From contig JABFUD020000363.1 of the NCBI GenBank assembly GCA_014529385.2, positions 1 through 64,000 on the forward strand: a stretch of DNA of 64,000 bases, in the 5' to 3' direction. Position 1 is the stretch's first letter. Each line of letters begins with the position of its first letter. The notes beneath the pieces are model-generated. The model searched no databases and was not told where the DNA came from. It saw nothing but the letters and a program-made list of their open reading frames with translations. The position numbers and the translations under genes are program-made. Shown piece after piece: positions 22,383-32,646 of this stretch. The DNA is from Adiantum capillus-veneris (lineage: Eukaryota > Streptophyta > Polypodiopsida > Polypodiales > Pteridaceae).

Positions 22383-24342
22383 TCAAATTACAAACCCATC
22401 CCCCGTGAGGTGGAGAAGATGCTCTCTATAGAAAGCCATCTTTGTGCCCAACTCTTGTAATGGCTCTATCCATGTCCTCCTCGTGTCCAACTGGATCAAA
22501 TCCTGACGGATGAGTCTATTAATCTCTACCCGTGTCAGAGACCTCAAGGGTGCCCGAAGAGAGTATTGAAAAGGAGGCAACCTGTCCATGGTGAAACCAT
22601 GTGTCTGAAACCATGATGTCATCTGAGCATACCAGCATGATGTATCCCCGTTAAGAGCTAATCGTCTGGAGGACTCTAGAGCCACCCTGGCATATCTGTC
22701 TCTGGTAGTATCCCACAGACTGTGTACAAAGGAGACTGATCTTGTGAGCGCCTCAATCTCCATAGGGGGGGGCAGCTAATTCTGCTCGAATGATATCATG
22801 CGGTACAGAAACCTTGGCTCTAATCAGCCGAGAGATCATAGATACTAGGGGCTTCTCCATACGCCTCCACCCATCCTGGCCTATAGAAGGTCCCCAAACC
22901 TGCACCCCATATAACATAGTAGAGGCAACCAAAGTATCAAAGAGCCATAAATTTGTCCTAGGTTCCTGGAACTGAACCTGTGAACACATCCTCTCCATTC
23001 CTCCCAGAGCCGCACCAGCTCTAGTTAGTCTAGTCTCTGCTGCTCTTCTCAAGGAAAATCTCGGCCCAGTAAAGACTACCCCCAAGTAAGTGTATGCATC
23101 TGTATACTCCACAATCTCCTGACCATACTTGAAAGTGGGTACTGATCTCCTGACCCATTGCGGTGTGGTGTTAAACACCATAACCTTGGTTTTCCCTAGG
23201 TTAACACACAATCCACTATCCTCTGCAAAATTGCGTAGTGCATCCAACTGTCGTTGCATACCTTCTGATGAGTCAGATATCAGCACAATATCATCAGCAT
23301 ATAGCAACAATGGGATCCACGTCCCTGCCAGCTGTGCACCTCTGTCACCCTCTCTATCGATGTAATCAGACACCTCATCAACATACATACCAAATAGAGT
23401 AGGAGACAATGGGCAGCCCTGTTTCACTCCAATGGTAGAGTGAACTAAATCAGATACCCCTTCTGGAGTGCGTACCCGTCTCATCACTGATCTGTACAAA
23501 GCCATAATCCCCCAAATCACCTCTATGGGCACCCCCATCTCCTGTAGTCTGCGCATCAATCGAGCTCTTGGTACCATGTCAAATGCTTTACGAAAGTCCA
23601 CAAAGCTACAATATATTCGTCTCCCATGTGCTCTGCCCTCCTCAATGATGGCCCTGAGTGTCAAAATATGATCAAGAGTGGAGAAACCCCTCCTGAAGCC
23701 GGCTTGACCCTTTGCTCGTACCCCCTCGCCCTCTGCCCAATTACTCAAGTGTTGCTCCAGGATGGATGCATACAACCGTGCCAATGTGTGTCCAACCATG
23801 ATAGTGCGGTAGTTCCCAGGCTCTGTAGGGTCACCAGCCTTGAAGATGGGCACAATATTAGACAATCTCCAAGTCTCAGGTAATCCCTCACACATGGCAC
23901 GATTGAACAACACTGCGAGAACCTCCATCAGCATATCCCTGGCATGTATAAAGTGCTCCGACACTAGACCGTTATGATCATATGCCTTCCCGGTCTTCAT
24001 TCTGTCAATGGCCCTTTGTACCATCTCAGGTGTAAAGAAAGTGCTCGTAGCTGGGCAAGGCTTGGTAGGGTCTGGAAGGGGTTCCTGTCCAGGAACCGTA
24101 TATAATGATGTTGCATATTGGCCCCACACCTTAGGTGAAGTAATCACTGGGGGAGGGGAGTGCTCATGGAAGAGACGCCATGCCTCTCCTGAGTCCCTAC
24201 TCAAGAACATATGATACAAGTATCGCTCCATTTGGGCTAGGTAAGCTCGCTTCTTCCGTCGCACAAGGCGTCGGAAAGCAATCCGAGACTGTCTGTAAGT
24301 GATGACTCCTAAAAGGAGATCCCTCTGAAGCTGGTCTCTCAT
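22383..24342 (-). pseudogene. LINE copy 1 ORF2 reverse transcriptase
   Basis: Polymerase motifs in order: PETWRLSNIVPIFKAGD, QAGFRRGFSTLDHI, FVDFRKAFDMV (first catalytic Asp), KQGCPLSPTLFG and YADDIVLIS (catalytic pair). The thumb follows. The frame breaks at 22765-22772, where eight C residues on the element strand stand for seven in the expected reading. 22383-22763 then continues the domain (MEIEALTRSV, WYAQMTSWFQTHGF). Upstream it is in frame with the endonuclease across a TAG at 24373. Confidence 0.9.
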
Positions 24343-24372
24343 CTCTCTGCATTCTTCATCATACCAACTATT

Positions 24373-25425
24373 CTAGGGCATGCTCCCAGAATGTCGTCTC
24401 TTGCCCAGCTGAGTGTGTGGGTATGCCACTGATGCAGCCCCGTGCAATGTCTCAGTCAGTAGCGTGGTGCACTCCTCCACTGAGAGGCCTGTACCATTTG
24501 TGCCAGCTGTGCCTTCCAATAGACGGTGCCAGATCTCCTCTGAATAAACGAAATCAGTCTCTGGAGTAAATGTATAGCGAGTGTGTGACCTGCCTCTTGA
24601 TGTCTGGGTTGTACTATACTGAAATTTAATGGATAGTGTCAAGAGAGCATGGTCTACTGCTATGCCCACTGGCCTGGCTCCCGCTGTGAAATCCTGAATG
24701 CAGGGGATAAAGCTCGGTTGTGTCATAACATAATCCACTGTACTGGCCCCATGTCTATGTGGAAAGCATGTGAAACCGGCTGCTCCAGGAAATCGTTGTA
24801 AGCCATTAAGTATGGCTAATCCATGTGTAGTCGTCATTTCCATGAGGTATCTCCCATACTCCGTTTGCTCTCTGTCATCTGAGCATCTGTCAAGCCCCAA
24901 TTCACCCACATTCAGCTCTCTAAGCATCTCATCTAAAGTGTCGTAGAAGACTGTCTGCGAGTTCCCCGTTCGGGCATTGAAGTCCCCTAGGAGAATGATA
25001 TCACCATCCCTAGAAAACTCCCAAATGTCATCATCTAGGATAGAGAAAGGCGCCTGCCCTCTGGATGCGGCATACATTGATGTACTGGGAGGAAAGTAAC
25101 ATATGGAAATATATAGGAATCGACCTGTGTCAGGTCTCAGTCTCACCCACATATATCTAGCATGATCATCTCTTCGTACAATACGTAGTAATGGTTGTAG
25201 TTCTTCTCTGAATAGCACTACTCCTCCTCCTGAACCTCTACTCCCGTGCTCAGATCTCGCATTTGTCCTGTGAGCTGTTTCCCATCTGTATCCCACCACA
25301 TGTGGCATTACCTGTCCAGGGGCCTGATGAGTCTCTGAGAAGAACACAATATCCTTGTCTTTGAAACTCTCCTCAAATGCGCCCACGTCCAACCTCATAG
25401 ACCCATTACAGTTCCAGGTAGCCAT
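24373..25425 (-). CDS. LINE copy 1 ORF2 endonuclease domain
   Basis: Exonuclease-endonuclease-phosphatase fold that nicks target DNA. Visible catalytic blocks: WNCNG at the start, FSETHQ (metal-binding Glu), RYMWVRL, LGDFNARTG, STVDYVM and VDHALL (His of the Asp-His pair). Opening ATG at 25425. It is in the same frame as ORF1, whose TGA stop lies eleven codons upstream. It ends at TAG 24373-24375, where the sister reads Gln (TMPQNRWYDD), so this stop looks secondary. Confidence 0.88.
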   Translation of the reverse strand: MATWNCNGSMRLDVGAFEESFKDKDIVFFSETHQAPGQVMPHVVGYRWETAHRTNARSEHGSRGSGGGVVLFREELQPLLRIVRRDDHARYMWVRLRPDTGRFLYISICYFPPSTSMYAASRGQAPFSILDDDIWEFSRDGDIILLGDFNARTGNSQTVFYDTLDEMLRELNVGELGLDRCSDDREQTEYGRYLMEMTTTHGLAILNGLQRFPGAAGFTCFPHRHGASTVDYVMTQPSFIPCIQDFTAGARPVGIAVDHALLTLSIKFQYSTTQTSRGRSHTRYTFTPETDFVYSEEIWHRLLEGTAGTNGTGLSVEECTTLLTETLHGAASVAYPHTQLGKRRHSGSMP

Positions 25426-25455
25426 CTTCAGTGTGGTCCCATAGGTCTCGCACCG

Positions 25456-26500
25456 TCATGCAGTACGCCGCTCTAAAATCACCACCTGTCCATCTCTGTA
25501 GAAGGCTATCTTTCCCTTCTCCCTTGCCGCTGTAATCTCTGGCATTACCTCTCTCATATGTGCGAGCTGTGAGAGAGTCAGGTCATCACCGAGGAAAATT
25601 CCTGTCTTTTTGAGAGTAGGCCTCTTCCTCAAGAATTCCTTCTTCTCTTCCAACGAGGGAAAGCGTAGTATGAGAGCTCTCCCCTTTGAAGACTCACCCG
25701 TGCCATCACTTTTCTTACCTACCCTCCATGCCTTTGTGTGCAGAGGCTTTTCCATCCCCATCATGGATGTAAGGCTTGTGACCTCTTTCTCCACATTGTT
25801 TATGTCTTTGAGACCGGTCACTCTCACATGCAGTGCTCGCATCCGCCTTCTTTGTTCCTCTTCGAGAGTCATGTTGATAAGCGTCGGTGTACAAGGAGTT
25901 TCTTGACCTTTCCTTTCTTGGCGACCCATTTTTCAGCCTCGTCCGCCTTTTTCTGTGTCCTTGTTATCATCTCCGCCCATGAAGATGTCTTTGCCACACT
26001 CAGTTTCTCTTCCTCTGTGATCATCCTTACCTGTTCCTTAATTTCCTTGATTTCATCTATTACCGAGGGTTGAAATTCGCCTTCCTCTAGTCCATTGCTT
26101 ACTCTATCAGCAAGCTCCTGTTTAAGGGCTGAGACTTCTTTTTTGAGTACCGTATCTCGACGTTTGGGTTCTCTTGTTTGAGGGTTGAGACTTATTCTTT
26201 GAGTGTCTGTATTTCTGCGTTAAGGCTCTCTTTCTCTTTCTTCCACTGTGCGCCCTCATTGAAGACCATCTGAAGTAGGTTGGTCTTCTCCTTCCACCAT
26301 CCTTCCATCTCTGTTTTCCACTCCTTCATTTCCCTCTCCATCTACGCCATCCGCTTATTCGTGAGCACGAAGGTTGCCTTTGCTCGTGGCTTGCAAACAG
26401 GTGAGACATTGGCGGCTTCCGTGTCCTGTGCAGGGTCTTCTTCAAGTGGATCCCTTACGGTGAGGCCCAAAGAATCAGGGTCTTCTTCAAGTGGATCCAT
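25456..26500 (-). pseudogene. LINE copy 1 ORF1
   Basis: Starts at ATG 26500 with a duplicated acidic unit (DPLEEDP twice), then ATFVLTNKRMA, a TAG (26342-26344; the sister reads Gln) and a coiled coil. A frame change near 25925 leads into the intact 25456-25929 part (LHVRVTGL, RALILRFPSLEEKKEFL, GIFLGDDLTLSQLAHM, GKIAFYRDGQVV), which resembles the RNA-binding C-terminal region of L1 ORF1 proteins. It ends ERRTA then TGA, in frame with ORF2. The start codon is ~20 bases from the (TC)n tract. Confidence 0.75.
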
Positions 26501-26518
26501 TACGGTGAGGCCCAGAGA

Positions 26519-26520
<2 letters not shown>

Positions 26521-26587
<67 letters not shown>
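26521..26587. repeat. (GA)n microsatellite at the 5' end of LINE copy 1
   Basis: About 33 units. It could be the insertion target or part of the element's 5' leader. Confidence 0.95.
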
Positions 26588-27072
<485 letters not shown>

Positions 27073-27190
27073 GGATTGTCTGAGGTAAAGAAATTCAAGA
27101 GCAAAAGAGAAAAGAAATAGTGATACTAATATTACCTGCGTTTCTTTTTGACGGATCAGTATTTTGTGCTAGGCTTTTAGTTCTCTTCCG

Positions 27191-30100
27191 ATGGCCAAGA
27201 AATCTGATATTGGCGCTAGTGTTGAGTTCATATAACAGGAAGCGATTGATATAGGGTGAATAGAGAAGACTTCGAACTTGGCGGAGTTACATGGAAGCAG
27301 ATTGCCTCCAGGATGCTTTTTTGTAGCCGTGTTAGAAGCGTATGATGGCAAGGATGCTCCTCTGCCCCATGTACCTTCAATGAACGACGAGATGAATACC
27401 CTAAAGAAGGCACAGAAAAACCTTGTCACGCGGCCGAAAACCGATCTGGTAATTGCTTTCTTCATTTGTCCAAAAGTTTGTGTTTCTTGTATTTGAGTAT
27501 TATATTTCAAATAATTGCCAGAAGTTTGTATGTTAATTAATTTACACTGTGTTATTTATTTGATAGCGGGTCACCAAGATCGCAAGGAAATAACAAGAAG
27601 AACTATGTTCATCTGCTGCTATGACTATTTCGAAGAGCGTAGCTGCTAGTACGGTGTCATCTCCACCTGTCTCGCAACAATCGAGAAATCCAAAAAATTT
27701 GCAAAAGGAAAAGCTAAAGTGCAAGAAGGAGCATTGTCTGGGTTTGTGGTGGAGGACAAATACAACTCCAACGAGGAGATTGATGATAGAAAAATGGAGG
27801 CTTAAATGACTGCAGGGACAAACATTGGGGGAGAATTTCCCATCAACAAAGACGTTACACTTCGACAAGATATGTTATCAAAGCATCTAGGAAATTTGAA
27901 GGTAAATTAGAGCTTTTTGGTTTAAGATTAGTATAAATTTCCTTTGAATTGGTCTTTGACATATATTGTTGCTTGCAGGTAGAGCATGAATCTCTGCTCC
28001 CTTGGGTTCCACTGTGCCGTTTGGTGAAGCTAGAAAAAGCAAGATAAGTTAGCTAGGATACCAAGCATCTGCAACCTCATGCGGATATATTCTTGCTGGA
28101 GGGTATTACGAACCCAAGGGAAGCTTCATATGCTCTCTTGAACCGAGATATACAATCATTGATGTGGACAATGACACCAAGAAGACATGGGATCCCTTGT
28201 GGCGTGCAATAAACGATGAGTTTGAGGCTGAAATCCAGAACACTTGCTGGAACGATCTATGCGGTAAAATGTTGTATACCTGGGATGGCAACCATAGGCT
28301 CGCTGCCTGGATGGGAGTACTGAAAGAGAGTAAGCTAGCTGCATTGCTGATAGTATTAATTTGCGGGTATGTTAAGAAATACATTTAATAATCCATCTTT
28401 ATGATGTTAGGTGTTGCTTATGAGAAAGATGCAGATCTACACCCTCGAGTTCGAGTGGAATTAGTCAAAGTAGACTCCTCAAATGAGGCCGACATGTTGA
28501 GCATAGTGATGCATACAAACAAGTAATATATCTTTGGTGTATTTGAGTGTGCAGTTGACTTGAAATAGTATAAGATTGACTAATCTTTAACATTGCATCA
28601 ATTTCTTGTAGATTGAATGAAACAGGATATGTGTCCACATCATACACAGACATGTTATAGATGGTGTGGGCACTGGGTCTTGTTTCCAAGGAAGAAAAGG
28701 GTGGGAAAAAAGTCCTCGTTCAATGTACATGTAGCTCTAATGACTCGGCTGCTACATCCAGTATGTGTTTTGAGATTGTTCAATTATTGAGTGTCAAAAT
28801 GTTTTAGATCCATACATTTGTTTGACCATTGTCTTCATGTCTGTAGGAAAAATATACGCTTGCCTTGAAAAAAAATGTGGCAGAGAAAAATAGCAGAGTT
28901 TCAAGCCTGATACAAAAAAGCAACTTTGAAGCAGACGCACAGTCAAAAAAAATGACAAGATATGCATTGGCGATAGTTGACCCTGCTTTAGGAGATGAAT
29001 GGTGGAGGTGGGTTGGTCTTGGTTATCTTTCTGAGGCAGAACAATTACAACTCCTACTGCATGTTACCATTGAATCCTTTGGACTCTTGTGTAGGACAGT
29101 GCGCGCAATCGAGTGCACTAGTCTGCAAAAGTGGATAACAGAGGAAAGATTATATGGGTTGGCGTGTGCAACTCTTATGTCAGAAAAAAAAACCTTCATC
29201 TTGCGTACGATGGCATCCAATGATCTGGGAGATGTGAGTAGTCTAGACATTACTCATACTGGTGAGTACATTTGATTGCCTTGTTGTTGGACTGCAGAGT
29301 CATGTGGATAGATTTAGTCGTTTTGACATATCCATTGTTTTCATTGTCACAGGAGAGTTTGCTATTTTCCGAGAGTGGTTGAGGATCGAAGTATTTTGGT
29401 CTTCCGTTGTTGGAGAGGCAGAGAACGTATACAGATGTACCCACAGTATACATTTACAATCGATGCCTCGTTTGGACCTGGATTCATTCATTGAAGACGC
29501 TAAGTTGATACATAAGAGCAAGACCTTCGCTTATGAGCTGGGTGTGATGAAAAAGGGAACACAATCTGAGGTGAGCAAGGCATTGGCGGATGTAGGAAAA
29601 AGATTTCTTTGCATGTATACGCAGTAGACAATTACCTTACATGCCGTGAACTATAATATGATGCTAACTATGTTCTTGCTCGTATTAGGAGGTTGCGGGT
29701 TCGCAAGTTTAACATAAAAGGGGTCAGAAGTTTGCAAGAAATTCTTGAAATCGAAAAATCAGAGCATATTTTTAACCCAATGCAAATAACATGCAACTTC
29801 AGAAGCAATGTCTACCAGGGTTTTCCATGGTTCTTGGAGTATGGGGAGGGATACTTCCCTCCGAACGAGGAGAAGGCACACAACGATGTTGTGAAAGATA
29901 GAGAGGAAAGAGAACGTGGGGACACACAAATATCTGTGATAGCAGAGTCAAGTGTCCAAAGACCTTAAATGGTGCCTTCATGATTGTATGGTACATGTCC
30001 ACATCGTTAGATTTAGTTTGAATTAATTATTTGATAATTCTTTGCAGATGGAACAATCCGGGGAGGCTTCGGGTTCGCAGGGGGGTAGGTCGTGCAAGAG

Positions 30101-30641
30101 AGAAACGTAAGTATACTTACTAACATCTAAATGGTGAACATATTTTCAGACGCTTTGAAAATTGTGCTTTTCTTGGTGATCAGGTAAGAGAAGTGGGATG
30201 TTAGCAAATGAGGTAGTGGACTTTGCAACGAGTTTAGAAATAGAGATAATGCATGTCTCAGACCTACCAACATACCCGTTGACTGGTAAGTGGAAATCTT
30301 GATTGAGAGTTGCAATGTGTTTTGAGATCTATCTTTTGATGATTGAGATATCTACAAGAAGTGATAGCAACTATATTCAGATTGTTCATTTCGGCTCGGA
30401 CAAGACAGAGGATGACTTGAAGATGGCCTTACTAAGCTCTCTGAGGCCACACATTGTGGAAAAATCCCTTCGTTCGTTACGAGATGGATCAGCCATGGAT
30501 TCTGCAGTGAATGCTTCCATTGTTTTTTTGCCTTGCAATACATCTGTGTATGGGTTGTCAAACACTGAAGTGCCTGAATCTCTAACTATCTCTCCCTCTA
30601 TCCATCACCGTCTCAAGTCATTGTCGGGAATTGATATTTGA
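27191..30641 (+). pseudogene. Decayed multi-exon gene, unrecognised family with DGNHRLAAW motif
   Basis: Exon-like segments: 27191-27448, 27567-27901, 27979-28329, 28411-28522, 28612-28760, 28847-29261, 29353-29570, ~29689-29965, 30048-30106, 30184-30285, 30381-30641. Most have GT/AG borders, and phases match where testable (GVLKE-S-VAYEKDADLHP; HTNK-LNETGYVSTSYTDML; DITHTG-EFAIFREWL). Middle text: LPWVPLCRLVKLEKAR, DTKHLQPHADIFLLEGI, then LYTWDGNHRLAAWMGVLKE. The order hydrophobic-PL / QPxA / DGNHRxxAW loosely recalls the ParB/sulfiredoxin-type fold; this is a guess. The C-terminus ends SLSGIDI-TGA. In-frame stops lie at 27233, 27257, 27803, 28045, 28054 and 28658, all TAA/TAG/TGA convertible from Gln or Arg codons by one C-to-T. 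There is a shift at A8 28868-28875 and another near 28090. Confidence 0.6.
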
Positions 30642-31432
30642 GAAATTTTTAAAGAAAACAAATGCAGATAAAGTATGAAAGATATTCTTGACAATCGCAC
30701 ATGCTGTACCATGCCGATTAAGGTGTGATTGTCTCTCGAAGTTTTAAGTACATCTCTCTATCTATCTCTCTCCTTCCTCCACGTAGCGTGCGTTGCGTCA
30801 CACAACACCCTGAACCTCATATTTTAGTTCAATTGTATTTTAAGTTGGACTAATGCAATTGTCTTCATATTTACTATATCTTGTATGCAAACACATGGTT
30901 CAAAATGCAAATATACCCTCCAACCAACCAATCGCCACTCCATCTCCTTGTCGATTGATGTAGCGGCACGATGTTGGACATAGCTCATCGTTGGGCGAAG
31001 GGATCTTTTTGCATAAGATTAAAGACCAGCACAAGCTCATAAAGAGAGCTTCTTCAATAAATTTGCTAGTCCGTCCATTTTACGAACAAAAGCTCCCTCC
31101 CCGCCTCTACTCCTACCACACATATATCAAGCATAGAAGCCTTTTGGTGTACTCAAGCACAAACTTCTCTAGCCAATTTTGTATGGAAAGAGTAGATACA
31201 ATTGCTCAACTACTCCTTTGAGCATCATGAAACATATCTTATCTTGCTCCAAAGGGCTATTTGGAAATAGATAGATCTAAAGTTTATAAGTTGTTCCAAC
31301 TTATAGGGTTCCGTCCGATGATATAAGATCTTAAAAAAAAGAAGATCGCGAAGTCCATCGTGCATCGGGCGCGCTCGCATCTTTATCGCTGTGACTTAAA
31401 GGGCATAAGCCTTAAAGAACCCCAGATTACAC
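30642..31432. other. No gene recognised
   Basis: Downstream of the decayed gene. 31335-31430 (CGTGCATCGGGCGCGCTCG, AAGGGCATAAGCC) recurs inverted at 50480-50560, so part of this is a dispersed repeat. Confidence 0.4.
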
Positions 31433-31738
31433 ATGGGTTCTCGTGGAGAATCGGACAAAGATAACACCTCTCAGTGGGAAGGCAAAGAAAAGTTAAAATC
31501 CGGCGTGGGAACTAAAGAAAAGAATGAAGATTTGGACAAATTTTCGATGGAGAAGTTTGTCAGAACGGAGTACAAGCGTCAACTGCAGGTTGATATGTGT
31601 GTGAAAAGATTGATCAAGTTCTCCAAAGACCTGAGATTTGCTAAACACCTGAAGAATTACCCGATTACCCGATTGATGCGATTTACTCGATATGGCATGA
31701 GGCCATTGTTTCTTCTCTCAGGCCGGGAGGAAAGCTGA
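31433..31738 (+). CDS. Hypothetical charged ORF, possibly gag-like remnant
   Basis: A 101-residue frame beginning MGSRGESDKDNTSQWEGKEK with a Lys-rich helical tail. No domain recognised. It is followed after ~80 bases by AAGGGGAGAA and TGTAATAAG, which could be a polypurine tract and LTR start at ~31819. If so, the ORF is a remnant of an LTR element interrupted at 32.3 kb by the hAT transposon. Confidence 0.3.
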   Translation: MGSRGESDKDNTSQWEGKEKLKSGVGTKEKNEDLDKFSMEKFVRTEYKRQLQVDMCVKRLIKFSKDLRFAKHLKNYPITRLMRFTRYGMRPLFLLSGREES

Positions 31739-32578
31739 AAGAACAGGCGAGTGCAGAAAAGCGGAAGTTGTACCGGCAAGAAGAGTTGGATAGAGCTGTT
31801 GACTAGAAGATAAGGGGAGAATGTAATAAGACTATTTTTCAAGGTTCTTAAAGTCAAAAAGAATATAATATGCTAGATCTTTTGTTGAACATGATTTAAA
31901 AGATTGTTGAATAGTTTATTAGATAGAGAGTATTAGTCTTATGTAAATGAGTTGAAGATGTTGAGAGAGAAACCACATTCTCTTCTTTTTTTAAAATATA
32001 GTAAAGACATGGTTAATAAAGATTAGTGAATAAAGGATAGTTTGGATATAGACAGTAAAGTAAAAACGTAATCAAAATTGATGTTTTTATCGATATCAAT
32101 TTTTTTATTTTCCTGTTTTTTAGCTTAAAATACATGGGTAAGCTTAAAACAAGTTGGAAAAGTTGTGGAGACCTAAAAAAAAATTATGAGTCGTGATCTA
32201 AAGGTTACGTTTTTAGCCAAAATAAGAGGTTTTTCGCAATGCTACCCGCGTTGCCTTATAGAGCAGACATGTTCTCGTCGTTTTGAGTACCTGGAACTTG
32301 CAAGGCTGGATCAACACGTACGTACGGATCGTATCCGTACGGTACAGCTGTTTTGTACAGATCCACACCGTACAGAACGATCTGTACGAGTGCTATTTTC
32401 ATTTTTATTTATTGGCCGACCTGGACCGTGGCTGAGGGTTTTGCTAGACTTAAGCGAGCAGTTTTTAGGCCACATTTTGAAGACATTTGAACACCACGTG
32501 CAAAAACTCTTCACTGCAGAGAAATTGCAGCTTGCAGAGACAGGTGCGCAGGTAAATTCTCTCGCTCTCTTCTCCAAG

Positions 32579-32580
32579 TT

Positions 32581-32614
<34 letters not shown>
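32579..32614. repeat. (CT)n microsatellite inside the hAT leader
   Basis: About 18 units just upstream of the transposase start at 32647. Confidence 0.9.
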
Positions 32615-32617
<3 letters not shown>

Positions 32618-32646
32618 TTTGTCTTGCTGCTTGCGATAGAATCATC

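Larger units (their letters stand above)
21598..26520 (-). mobile_element. LINE copy 1, nearly full length (~4.9 kb)
   Basis: Non-LTR retrotransposon with a coiled-coil/RNA-binding ORF1 (26500-25456), then AP-like endonuclease, reverse transcriptase and a C-terminal CCHC region (25425-21801). It lacks the FLW-type zf-RVT tail of the other LINEs here and instead ends with CRLCHLEPETEVHYICHC. Its sister lies at 53123-58020. Defects: TAG at 26342-26344, a shift in ORF1 near 25925, TAG at 24373-24375, an extra C in the C8 run (plus-strand G at 22765-22772) and TGA at 22383-22385. It is bounded on both sides by GA tracts. Confidence 0.9.

Noticed and set aside
27191-30641. RNA editing as the explanation for the in-frame stops
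   Set aside because: Fern stop-removing U-to-C editing is organellar; this is nuclear DNA full of transposons, so mutation is simpler.
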